Assembly: GCF_022201045.2 (NCBI RefSeq)
Contig: NC_068562.1
Coordinates: 372,001-436,000, forward strand
Length of the DNA stretch: 64,000 nucleotides
Direction: 5' to 3'
Source: Citrus sinensis
Lineage: Eukaryota; Streptophyta; Magnoliopsida; Sapindales; Rutaceae
Below are positions 25,917-37,926 of the stretch, piece after piece (position 1 is the first letter of the stretch; each line of letters begins with the position of its first letter). The notes beneath the pieces were generated by a model, which saw only the letters and a program-made list of their open reading frames with translations, had not been told where the DNA came from and did no database searches. Both the position numbers and the translations under genes were made by a program.

Positions 25917-27579
25917 CTAATGCTTGGATACTGCATCTGTCAACTGGTAATAGATATTGTCTTTGAGAGAATCCCTATTACCTGGGCTCAATGTGAAAAT
26001 GGTTGCCCCTGGATGATTTCTCAACCTTGCAACTGCAAAGGTTAAAGAAACTCAAATGATATATAACAGTCTACAAAATTAAAAAGGGAAAACGATGCTA
26101 ATGAAGAAAAAAAAACAATGAATCCTGCCCAATATACAGCCTCAAGAATTCTAATTAATTATCCTTTCCAAGCTCTCTAACAACAATGCAATGTCACTTA
26201 AAAGCAGTTTCAACAAACATTTTCTTTACTTCTTTGAAAACAATGGTTTACACCGCATTAAGCAGTTTGGTTCTCTACTTAGACAGGCACGGTTAGAACC
26301 AAAAGTATCATGGAAGTTCAAAGGAAAGTTTTGATGAACAAATATATTTGTGTTAAACAGATGCACCTGCAGGTATGTCTCGGCCAGATTTTGGAGCGGG
26401 GATGGAAGCCAAAACTGGTATATTTGATTCCAGAATTCTAAGCACAGCAGGGAAGAAAGATGAACTAAACAACTCCATTTTACCAACTTCGTCGATAACG
26501 AAGAGATCAGTATCTGCTCCGACCTGACAAAAGGAATGCCTTTAGACCTTGGTCAGATAGGATGCAACTGATTAAGAATGGTCATAAAAAAATATCAGTG
26601 TACAGAAGATTTTGGGAATTTTAGAGACTGCATACTCAATTGAATCCCTTTGTTTCTAATCTCACATTATATAATTCAACATAAAAGACCTCAAATATAT
26701 ATATATATAGATTATTGATTACACATCTAAGTGAGAAAAGAAAAAAGCAACCTGCAACTCAGGCAATGCTATTGCTTCGAATGATGCTACATCTACTTTA
26801 TATCTCCCTACAGTTGGCCATCTATAAGATTCCGGGCTGCCATTGAAAAAACAACAATACATTCTTTAGCTGGAGATGAAAAATCGAATAATAAAAAAGC
26901 ACAAGATGAAGAATTTGCAGAATAAAGTCTTAATTCGAAAAAGGTAAAGAGAACAAATTGCTACAAACAACCTAGACATAAACAAAAACATAATGCATTT
27001 GACAATCAAATTCAGCAACTTAAAGATCATATGGTAAAGTAATATAAAATAAATTTTACCTCGAAGCATTGATGGAGGCAAGAGGGGCTCTACGATCATC
27101 TAAAGTGACCACTTCGAATCCAACCCTTTGGCCACCTTGTCTAATCTCTCCTATTAATTAATTAATTAATTAACTATTGATCAAATTATCATAAATTTTG
27201 ACCCAAAAAAAAATTTATTTGCAGGCGACAGGAACACAAGTAAAATTGTGGAAGAGAGAGGAAGAAGAGTAAGAGAAGGAGCTAATTAGGATCACTTAAC
27301 TTGAGACTTACCAGTGTAAAAACCCTGAACCTTTAAACTGGGATTTGATGCTTTGAGGCTTTCCAACACTCTCATTATTAGAGTTGTTTTGCCCACTCCC
27401 TGCATGCATTATTTTTAATTTTAACTGATGAAAACCCATAAAAAAAAATATATATATATATATATTCATAAACCGCAACTTGAGGTTCAAAGGAAGGAAA
27501 CCGACTGATGAGACGATGGGCATACGTCACTTACCGGAGGACCTGTAACCAGAAAGCACTTTCCGGCTCCTGCTGCCAT
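25917..27579 (-). CDS. NTPCR: Nucleoside-triphosphatase of the NTPCR/THEP1 family
   Basis: Six minus-strand exons close at 193 residues, the usual length of the family: 27535-27579, 27312-27399, 27060-27150, 26752-26836, 26367-26523 and 25917-26032. The Walker A loop GPPGVGKTT is at residues 13-21 and is split by intron 1. The Walker B stretch LFVIDE is at 110-115, followed by VGKMELFS, a family hallmark. The fold is a small P-loop NTPase that hydrolyses NTPs in vitro in animals and archaea; its physiological substrate is not settled, and I infer only NTPase activity here. No targeting peptide is evident, so it is likely cytosolic. The start ATG lies 13 residues before Walker A, as in relatives. 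It converges with the tomosyn gene. Confidence 0.93.
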
Positions 27580-29566
27580 TTTCTTCCTCTTGTCTGTTTC
27601 CTGCTTACTGCTACCCCCAAAAGCACTTCTAAGTTTGTTCTTTGAACACACGAGTGTCTACCGGGTCGGCTTATCTGAATCGAATATTTTAAGTATTAAC
27701 AAAAGTTCAAAAAAATTATCTGTATATTATAATAATAATGATAGTCTCCACCCTACAGTCGTCACTTCACTCTAATTAATTTTTCTGTTGAAATTATGAT
27801 TTGTCAATCTTAATTGAAAACAAACCATGCGTGCTTGCACTTGGTCACTGAGTTCATAAAATTAACGACCAATTTTCTTTTACTTTCAATACAAATAGGA
27901 TTTGATATTTTCATACCAAGTGGGTTTTCTTTTTTTCTTTTCTTGAAATTCCTATCGTAAATTCAAACAAGCTAGTAGCTACCCTTAGCAATCATACGAC
28001 GCGAACAAGAGCTTCTCCAACTCATTGAATCTAGATGTCTAATCAAATAATCAATGAGCAATTTTAGAGAGTCCCTAATCAAACTGGCTTATTAAGAAAT
28101 ATCATAATCAGTATCGAGTTCAGTTCAGTTCAAGCTCTAACTTTTTCCTTCTTTCAACTTCCGGCACAGTTCCATCATCTTCAAAGGAGATTATTGGCAT
28201 CTTGATTTTGAATGAAAAAGAGCGAAAGTTTAAGTGAGGTTTCGATGGAATTCACAATAAAAACAAAAAACAAAAAACTAAAAAGAAAGTCATACACCCC
28301 AACCCCATATGCTAAAACATTTCTGCCCCAAAAGATGCTTCCCAAAGACTTCCTGGCTCCCAGTCATTATATGGAGCTGTCCTCTGTCACTCACAACACC
28401 GTTTCCACCCAAAAAATTCCCATTGTCATTTTCTTTCAAGGTAGAATAAGAAGATTTTCCCTTTTTATCAATTAACACAAATTTAGTCCAAACACTATAT
28501 ATTAAAAACAATAAAACTCCTCAAAGTCAAATTGATTCATAAATAAAGATATACCAATCAATCAAATTCCATTTGATTTCAATCACTAACCACATGCAAA
28601 CGTGCATTCCACTGACAAACACATTCCCAAACTCAATAGACTTTGACCAAACCTCATACTCACACAATATAGATAAGCCGACAAACAAGCACAGCAGCCT
28701 CTTCCATTGCACAAAGGCAAGAATATCTTAGTGCGGCGACATATACCTCTCTTTTGTTATGGAATCAACTGTTAACATCCAAGAACACCCCCCCCCCCTT
28801 CCAAAAAAGTAACATCAAAAGGAATTTTTTGACATTTCCAAGAATATAGGAAAGTGCTTAAAAGACAATTCTACAAGGACAACATGCAGCAGATAATATA
28901 GCACTATTGGCAAATAAAATTGTCATGCAACAAAGTACTAAAATCAACAAAAGAAACTAATAAACAGCAAATTCCAGATCCACTGCAAAGCCTCAAATAA
29001 AATACAAAACTAATCTCCCAAATATCAAAAACTAAAACAATAAACTAGACAAAAAAAAATTGAGAACAAATAATACTACAAAATCAACAATTTTGTATCA
29101 AACAAAATTACATTTCTATACACCAACCAATACTGCCACACCACAAAATCTTCTCATAGAAAAAGGACAAAAAGTGAGACTAATAATATAAGCAAACAAA
29201 CCAATAGATAGATCCAAATCTCAAATATTTTCAGTAGGCAACTGCCTGCCTGAACACAAATTGCTATAATCGCAATTGACATTCAAAAGCAACCAACAAG
29301 CAGTGGCCAATGTGCACCAACATGAAAAATAACTGAATAAAGCAACAAGATAGACAAATAAATAATACATATAAATGTTGAAACTAGATGATTAAAGACT
29401 TAAGAGAACATTTAGGTACGTATCCATCGATATGGTGCTTCAGTAAATCCTGAACAACACTTGATTTCTTTCCTAATCTAATCTAAAAGGCTAAGGGTTA
29501 TCATGTTATAAGCAATTCTACTAGATTGCTAAAACTTCAACTTTTTGAATCCTTCGCTGCCATTCT
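27580..29566. other. Intergenic between NTPase promoter and HMGB 3' end
   Basis: About 2 kb, AT-rich. The left part is the NTPase promoter; the right part, below 29567, is the HMGB 3' UTR. A poly-C run lies at about 28790-28798. Open frames near 28212-28511 overlap on opposite strands and show no family similarity. No gene is supported. Confidence 0.5.
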
Positions 29567-30639
29567 CTAATCATCATCTTCCTCCTGTAAAACAAACAGG
29601 AAACTCAGTCAGAATCAGATCAACGAAGGATAACATTTTTTTAATTACACAAAAATCAATAAGTTAATAGTTGAAGGAAAACCTCTCCACTGCCTTCTTC
29701 ATCATCCTCATCATTCACTTCAGACTTGGACTTGTCAGATTCATTTTCCTCAGCAGCATTTACTCCATCAGCCTATTGTAAAACAGATCAACATCATTAA
29801 TAAATAATCATTCTGTCATCAGAATTATCATTATAAACAACAATAATTCCAAAAAATATTACCAACTGCTTGTTGTAATCCTGCATGTTCTTGTTGTAAT
29901 CAGACTTTCTTTTCTCAGCCTTTTCAACAAATGGCGCTTTCTCCTAAAATCGTATATCCAAAGTAATATGAACAAACAAGTCGATGCATATATATAATTT
30001 TTTAAATTAAGGGGGAAAAACTAATATATTAAATATAATACTTACATCATCTGACATTGACTTCCATTTTTCTCCAGCAGCTTTGCCAACCTGATTCATA
30101 AGAAAGCTTACATTAAAAATTGGTTAGGAGAGAAATAGTATAAATATATATCACTTAAAATTCGCATTAAAATTATGAAATCACTTACAGTAGCAACAGA
30201 TTTATTGTTAGGATGAGCTTCTTTGAACTGCTTCCTGAACTCCTCCCTTAATTTCGTCAAAAATAAATTGAGATTTAGAACTCTCTAATCAGCACGGAAA
30301 AAAACATAAAAGGTTATTTTTGTTTTGTAATTTTGAAAAAAAAAGGAAAATAAAAACTCATACATGAAAACGAAGAAAGCACTAGGAGGCCTCTTCGGCT
30401 TGTTTGGATCTTTCGCAGCCTTGGGCTTCGCTGTTCGCTTGCCGGCTCTCGCCCCTTTGCTCTTCAGCCTTTAAACACCAGAAAAAAAAATTCACAAACA
30501 AGCTTGAATAAAATAAATATACAAGCGACGGTAAAAAAAACAAAAACGAATAGATCTAATGATACAATATTATCAAAAATAAGGAAACTCACTTGCTATC
30601 AGTTCCTACCGCGTCAGCTTTCGATCTGCCTCCTTTCAT
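29567..30639 (-). CDS. HMGB-type chromatin protein (one HMG box, acidic tail)
   Basis: Seven minus-strand coding exons close at 147 residues: 30593-30639, 30364-30468, 30189-30246, 30046-30090, 29863-29943, 29683-29772 and 29567-29584. A basic N-terminus (GKRTAKPKAAK) leads into one HMG box at about residues 36-108, with the hallmark DPNKPKRPPSAFFVFMEEFR and VGKAAGEKWKSMSDDEKAPF. An acidic, Ser-rich tail ends EEGSGEEEDDD. This layout is that of plant HMGB1/2/3-type nonhistone proteins, which bend DNA and loosen chromatin in the nucleus. The last exon codes only five residues plus the stop. A 5' UTR intron is supported: acceptor before 30646, donor GTAAC at 30735. The gene diverges from the REP gene. 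Confidence 0.95.
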
Positions 30640-32906
30640 GATGAATCCTGCACTAAAAATGACGCAAACCGGTGAGAATCGGTGAAAATCGGGGTGACTC
30701 GGATGAGTCAGCGCCGGAGAGACTCAGCGAGTTACCTGGTGAGGTTAGGGTTTTTGGAAGACAAAAGGATATGCTTTGTTTGTGAGTGTGTGGACCTTTG
30801 TTTTTGACTTTATGAGGCAGAGCGAAATAACGAAAGGTTGATTTTGGAGGAAATAAAAAATTTTATAAATTGAAATTACGAAAAAAATTGAAGTCCGGGT
30901 TTAGGCGGGATTTCGAAAATCTTTTGCCAAGTCACCAGTCCGAGTGATGTGATGCTATTGGGCCAATTGAGGTCTTCCTAATGTCTTGTGTTTCTCCAAA
31001 GACTCACGTGTACCATCCTCGTCTCTTCGACCTTCGTATCTTGCGGGAGATCGTGACACGAGGGCATCATTTGTAGATATTTTATATAGAGATTACACGT
31101 GCGGTCTTAGAGTAAATGACGGAAACCACCCTGTACGATGTGTCATTTCGGATGGGTAGTTGAATCTTATCAATACGCAAAAGTAGAAAGCTCCGTGACG
31201 TTGATCAGGCGTGTAATTGGAACTGTTGCCAAGAGGGCTAATGTGTAAATATACATCTTCGTTTTGGATATTTTGGAGAATAAGCTTCCATTCATCCTAG
31301 ATTTAATGACAATTTTGGATTCATTCCTCAGTATATAAGGGGCTGTTTGATATTGTTTCTGAATTTGTATTTTTAAAAAATAAAACTGAGAATGAAAATA
31401 GTATTTTAATGATGCATTATTTTAAATTTAAGTATATGTTTAGTATCATTTTTTATATTTTATATTTTAAGGCTAAAAACAATAATATGAGTTCAGCAAC
31501 AACTTAAGATGGTAAAAATAATAAATTTATGTTTGATAGTATTATTTTCAAAAATAATTTTTACTAAACATTTAAATCATACTTATAGTTAAAAAATAAT
31601 TATTTAATTAATATATACACAAAGATACTATAAATAATTTAATCAAAATAATTATTAAAAATTACATGATGATAAAGTTTTAGTATTAGCATTAATAAAA
31701 GAAAAAAATTACTTTGTCATAATTTTTACAATGTCTCGGTTTTATGCTCCTTCGGACCGCCCCATAGGTTGAAAAATGGTATCGGCGCTTGGGAAACGTG
31801 CAAATTTTTAACGACTAACGAGCCATGGCTTGGGGGATCTTGCTATGTTTTAATTGGTTTAGGTCGTCTTTGGCAAATTTGGTTTGCGATGGGCTGTCCA
31901 TGGCAGGGTGTGTGTCCACCGCAATAGTGTTTTTGGTGTGACGTGTTTTTTTTTTAAAATTTAATTATTATTATTATAATTTTAATTAATTGATGGTTTT
32001 TTTTTTTTGGGTAAATGATGATTTGTCTTCAATAATGTAGAAGTACATTTATTTGATGAATTTAATGATTTATTAAAGTTGTGAGATTTGATAATTTATT
32101 AAAAGTGTTATTATTGATTTGATAATTTTCTGAGAGTAGTGGGAGTATTTTTATTTGAAAATTAGTTTATAAGCTAATTATAAGAGAGAAAAAGTCGGAG
32201 GGCCAATTTCGAAAAATCAAAAAAAAATTTGGGCTAGTTATGTGAATTTCCTTTCAGCTGATTCCTTGGCATGACATGATATTTTTTATGTCTGCTCAAA
32301 ACACTTCCTTTTCCTTCCTTGGTCTCGTCCCCAACAAAAATCAGAAGAGAAACTGAAAATACCGTCAAAAGAGAAACTGCTTTTGATTGAAATCCACAGA
32401 GGAATTTCGCTGGCTCGTAACTCTTTTTTTTTTTTTTTTTTTTTTTAAGGTTTTAATTTCTTTATATTTATTTTTTGGAACTTCAAATAATTGCTCTTGG
32501 ATTAAACTAAACTAAATCAAACTAGTATCCAAATGCATAGCGCATGGTATCAGTTTGTTATGCTTTGATCTAATCAACTGTTTCTGTTAGATGATATTCA
32601 AAATTGAAGTGCAATTTTTCCAGCTTGTTCATTCATTCGTATAATCGAGAACTAAATCCCAAAGCCTTTAATCATGCTTATTTTGAACAATAATAACATA
32701 TTTTCTATTTTATTTTTTGATTTCTGTGACTGTAGGTTTTATCATTTGAAGGAGTTGTCTCATCTGCTCAGATCAACTAACTCATTTGAAGCTGAAGCTG
32801 GTCGTCGTATTCTACTCAGCAATCAGTATCGTATTGAATCACTTTCTCTCTCTCACACATCAATAATCATAGTAGTATTTATTTGCCTGTCAATTGGCGT
32901 TCGGTC
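30640..32906. promoter_or_regulatory. Divergent intergenic region between HMGB and REP
   Basis: The HMGB 5' UTR continues to 30646, the 5' UTR intron covers 30647-30735, and the first noncoding exon starts at 30736. The REP side has a possible 5' UTR acceptor (GACTGTAG) ending at 32735. Between them lies about 1.6 kb of AT-rich sequence, including a possible MITE remnant near 31333-31580 (opens GGGGCTGTTTGATATTG) and T tracts near 31950 and 32427-32446. No gene was seen. Confidence 0.5.
31333..31590. mobile_element. Possible MITE remnant, hAT-like style
   Basis: The stretch opens with GGGGCTGTTTGATATTG, a start typical of short AT-rich plant MITEs, and near 31530-31580 has GTTTGATAGTATTATTTTC and a loosely inverse TACTAAACATT. 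No clear target duplication was found, so the call is weak. Confidence 0.25.
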
Positions 32907-35900
32907 ATGACTGGGAACGAGAGTGAGAGTGAGCTCCCAGTGCCACCATACCCTCCAATCGAGCCAACCGCATTCGACCTCATTGTCATTGGAACTGGCC
33001 TGCCAGAATCTGTAATTTCGGCCGCAGCATCCGCCTCTGGCAAATCCGTCCTCCACCTCGACCCGAACCCATTTTACGGGTCCCACTTCTCATCTCTCTC
33101 CATTGCTGACCTGACTCACTTCCTTAACTCCCATTCTACACCTTCCTCTGTCTGCCCTGATCCTCTTTACTCTGATGTTGAGATATCCAATTATGCTCCT
33201 CGACTTCTCAGCCAACACCCTAGAAACTTTAATTTAGATGTATCCGGACCGAGAGTTTTATTTTGTGCCGATCATGCTGTAGACTTGATGTTAAAGTCTG
33301 GGGCAAGTCACTATCTTGAGTTCAAAAGTATTGATGCAACTTTTATGCTGGATGCTGATGCTAAACTGTGTAGTGTGCCGGATTCACGTGCTGCGATTTT
33401 TAAGGATAAGAGTTTGGGTTTGATGGAGAAGAATCAGTTGATGAGATTCTTTAAGCTTGTTCAGGGACACTTGAGCCTAGATGAAAGCGAGGAAAATAAT
33501 GTGAGAATCTCCGAGGAAGATTTGGACAGTCCTTTTGCTGAATTTTTGACTAAAATGAAGTTGCCTCACAAGATTAAATCGTACAGTCCTTTCCCGCCTG
33601 TGACTTTTTTCTCCATTATCTATTTATGGCACTTGATTGCCTGGTTGTTCTTCCGGTTGGAGATGCCTTGCCGGTTGAATCAAAAGATTTGCTTTACTCT
33701 TTCTGTTGTTGATTGCTAATGCATTCTTTTGGTTTTGTAGTATTGTTCTATATGCAATAGCGATGGCAGATTATGATCAAGAAGTCAGTGAATATGTGCT
33801 TAAGACAAGAGATGGCATCAATCGATTAGCTCTCTACAACTCATCCATTGGCAGGTTAGTGTTAATGTTTTGCCTTTTTATTTTTTTTTTATTTTGGTAT
33901 TATTGAAAGTTTTGGCTCTGTACGAACTCATCTGATGACTGGCGTTGTTTTATTCAGGTTTCAAAATGCACTTGGGGCTTTGATATATCCCATTTATGGG
34001 CAAGGGGAACTACCACAAGCCTTTTGCCGTCGTGCTGCCGTCAAAGGCTGTCTTTATGTAAGGTTCAAAGGATGCCTTCTGCTTTATCTTCCTTGAAAAA
34101 TTTTGTTGTATTTGAATTAGAACTGTCGCCATTATCCTTTTGTTTCTTTGCTGTCAGATATCATCCATGTAGTATTGAACAACATGATAAACAGTAGTTG
34201 TTTGTTATTTGTGGCAATGGGAATGGGAGAACTATATGAGACAAACTTGGGAGAAGGGTGTGGATCATGAAGTAACTGCTTGCTGCCTTTGTGCTTTTAC
34301 TGCACCCTTTCCCTATGCCAATATGTTTCTATCAAGTTTAAGGGTGTCCAGAAAACAAAAGCTACAGTCGGTAATAGCACTTTAAGTTGCTTGGGTTGAA
34401 AGTGCAGTAGTTTTATTTCAGACACCTGATTTAAGTTTGCATTAGTGTTTCTATTCTGATTCTACTTGAGTTAATGGAATGGGTCTGCTCTTTTTGAAAA
34501 ACATTGCTTGATATTTAATACCATTCTAGGAAAATGTCGAAATTTTGGTTGTTGAATGGGCTACATAAATACGAGTTGAAGGTGTAATTATTCTGTTGTA
34601 CCTCTGCTGAGTTAATTTGCTCATCTTCATTTGAAATTCTATGGTTAGGTTCTGCGGATGCCGGTGATTTCTCTGCTTACGGATCAGGTCCGAAGTTTGC
34701 TTATAAATTTGGTTATAACTGGGAATTTTCTTTTATTTAACTCAATAGGCTACTTGTGTCGAAGGAATAAATTATATGGTTTTATTTGAATGCAGAATAG
34801 TGGGTCCTATAAAGGTGTTAGATTGGCTTCAGGTCAGGATATATTTAGCCACAAGTTGGTCCTAGATCCATCTTTTACTGTTCCGGGGTCATTAGCCTCA
34901 TCTCATCAGCAACTGCAAGAAAGTTTTCAAGCTTTTAGTCTCAGTGATAATAAAGGCAAGGTGGCTAGGGGGATATGCATTACAAGGAGTTCCTTGAAAC
35001 CAGATCTATCAAATTTTTTGGTGATATTTCCTCCCAGATGTAAGATTGACTCTTGGTACTTTTGCCTTTGCTATGCTGAGGATTTCAAGTGAAATAGAAA
35101 AGCTGTTTGCTTAACTTTTTCTTCTTTTTTGTTACCCCTCCAGCTTTGTTTCCCGAGCAGGTTACATCAATCCGAGTTCTCCAGCTTGGTGGCAATTTAG
35201 CTGTGTGTCCTCTAGGAATGTAAGATTTTTGTGTTTGTTTTGAAGCCGACTAGTATTTTTCTTTTTATCGTTTTATATGATCAAATGTTCTGGAAACTGT
35301 GCATCCCATTAGACACTATCTGCTTAGGACAAAACAAAAATTATCCCTTTGACTCTCAAATATGTAATGCCTACTTTTAATATCATGATACATATACGTG
35401 GCTAAAACTATCTTTACCCTTATATTATCTTTTGTGTGCTAATAGATGTGAGTTCGAGAAAAATTAAGTGAAACCTACTGTATATGAATTCCCTGTTTTC
35501 GGTTCTGTGCTCATTTGAAAATTAGTTGTGTCTGATACAAAAATTTAACTGCCCCCTACTTTTTAAATGAAATTTTGTGATACTTGAGTTCACATAGCTT
35601 TTCTTTTTCCTTGCTCAGGTTTGTGTTGTATTTTTCAGCTTTATGTGATGAAGTCAATCAAGGGAAAAAGTTACTACACGCAGCCTTAAGTGCTCTTCAG
35701 AAACTTCTTGTTACTGGAACAGCTGGAAATAGCTCCACCGCTCAAAGTGAGGATATGGAAGAAGCAAAACCCACTTTACTTTGGAGCGCATTGTATATTC
35801 AGGATCTAAGTTTGGTATGTTTTGCATCTGTCTTTTCCTTGCCGAAAGTTCTCTTTCATAGTTTTAAAATGTACCTGTATTGTGGGCGTGCACTGATTTT

Positions 35901-36376
35901 TATGTTTTTTCTTGCCCTTCTTTTTTCCCCTTTCTTTTATAAAGGGATACTGCATCATGGTTACAAAGCTGCCGTGTTTCCAGGATGTAATTCGCAAAAA
36001 GCATTATGTTCTCATTATTTTGACTTGTAATGCCTGTTTGATAGAGTCATGTGTTTATTTAGGGTCAGTTTGGATCTATTATCTCCACTCCCACACCAGA
36101 TGGAAATCTGAACTACAATGATCTTTTAGATGCAACTGAAAAGGTACATCATCTTCAGCTTGTCATAACGCTTGAAGTTTTGTTTTACTAAACTGCAGTT
36201 TTGTGAAGTTCATTTGTTTGGACTAAGCATTTGTCGTCATTTTGAGATGCTGATGAAAATTTGGTTATGGCAATCAACAGCTATATCGGAAGTTGTATCC
36301 CAATGAAGAATTATTTCCGGAGACCACTTCCCCTGAGAATTCCGAAGATGATGCTGGCCTTACTCTAGAGTCCTGA
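32907..36376 (+). CDS. REP: Rab escort protein (REP), GDI/CHM family
   Basis: Nine exons close at 539 residues: 32907-33580, 33741-33854, 33958-34057, 34649-34687, 34796-35039, 35144-35219, 35619-35814, 36063-36143 and 36281-36376. The GDI-family nucleotide-like fold starts at residues 24-43 (DLIVIGTGLPESVISAAASA) and is followed by DPNPFYGS. Later blocks include NSSIGRFQNALGA, IYPIYGQGELPQAFCR and PTLLWSALYI. REP presents newly made Rab GTPases to geranylgeranyl transferase and delivers them to membranes, so it acts in the cytosol in vesicle traffic. The length fits REP rather than the shorter RabGDI (about 445). The first in-frame ATG is at 32907. A 3' UTR intron (36379-36455) begins two bases after the stop; being so close, it should not trigger decay. 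Confidence 0.93.
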
Positions 36377-36455
36377 AGGTATTTTGCTGGATCATATTGG
36401 TTTCTTTTATCATTACCAGGAATATTGAATCTGATTCAATTTATCCGTCTAACAG

Positions 36456-37926
36456 TGAACTGGCACAGAAGTTGGAGAAATACTGTGGCGGATGAAATGC
36501 CATGGCCGTCAAAAACTGTTGTGGGAACGTGGTAAGAATTTGTTTTCATGATTTTGGTAGCGTTTAAAGATTGAAGTTGTGAACTCCAGAACTTGGCAAA
36601 GTATGATTTTCTTCCTCAACATAACCGTACGACCAAATGCCGTTCACAGGAATTTTGTTACCATGCAAAAAGCAACCCATAATACGTGAGGTTTATTGTG
36701 TTTGTATATTGAATCTGCTTCTGCTTGTGATACAATAATTTTCTTTTTTTAATTTTCATTTTGATAGAAATACAGTAAAATTTTTAAAACCCAAGTCATG
36801 ATTATACATGCGTGTGTGTTCGTTTCACTAACCAAACCGTTGATATCGGAAAAACAAAAAGCACCTTTTCTTTTGGTCACAACTCTCAATTTGCAGACAG
36901 GGTGTGGAGCAAACTTCTTCAAAAATTTTCAAAATCGGACAGATGCAAACGCCTATTCACTGTACGCTGTACGACGTCGTTACCGGTCAAAAACCTGCCT
37001 CAATGGCACTTTTGTTAATTCTTGTTGCAGCGAAGGTCAATTAAGCTTCCTTCAACTTGCCTAGCCGTTGACACATCTCAAACATGCATGCGCCCATTGC
37101 AGTTGATATGGCTTTCGGGAACAGGTTGTCGTCAATTTTGACACAAAACACCCCTCTGAATGAATTCAATGACGGCAAATTCCAAATGTATTTAGTCAAC
37201 TAATTAGGGGTCATTTAATAAGTGAAAATTTCCGTGGCATATCAGGCAATTTAATTGAGTTTTGACGACGTCCAAGGGATTTCGAAACGCCTGAAAAAGA
37301 GTCCAAATTTGCAAATGTGCATGTACGTATTGAGATGGTAAATGACAAAATAACCTCGGATTCTTTCTAACTTCGAAGGGTAATTAATTAAATAAATAAA
37401 TAATTGCTTTCTAAAAATTTTGTAATTGCTTAAGGGATTATTTGATTTTGATGTTATCCCAACATTTGATCTCATATTAGTTGTGAGTCAAATATTGAAA
37501 TCTTGTGATTTATTCATATTAACATTTAAAAATATATCTATCCTTGAGTCTATTAAACAAAGGCATCATAATGATGTAGTTGTGTAAAATTTATGATTGG
37601 AGAAGGATAAATGTTAATACAATTAAGGATACCTATAAATAAATTTTTATACAAAAATCAAGCCTTCGTTTGTAATTTCCGTACAAGAAGACTTTCGTGA
37701 AAAATCAAGACTTCGTGACAGGACAGAATACAAAATTGGCAAAATACAAAGAAGAAAAGTAAAATTCCAAAAAAAAAAAAAAACACTAAAGAAAAGACAT
37801 GCTAGGCTGTGAGAAGTGAAACGAGGTTGATGAAAATCATGCAAACTTGTTCTATCATCTCTTTGAGCCCAGTGTTTTTCATTGCTCTGGTTCTTATTTT
37901 AAAATCATAATGTTCTCGTCTTCGTT
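36456..37926. other. Intergenic between REP and RKD5 (RKD5 promoter)
   Basis: About 1.5 kb. The first part is the REP 3' UTR after its 3' UTR intron; the rest is the RKD5 upstream region. It is AT-rich with an AAAT run near 37388-37403. I found no transposon ends or TATA box I would stand on. Confidence 0.5.

Noticed and set aside
36798-37064. 88-codon frame downstream of REP
   Set aside because: Overlapped by another frame of similar size, no known domain, and in the REP-RKD5 spacer.
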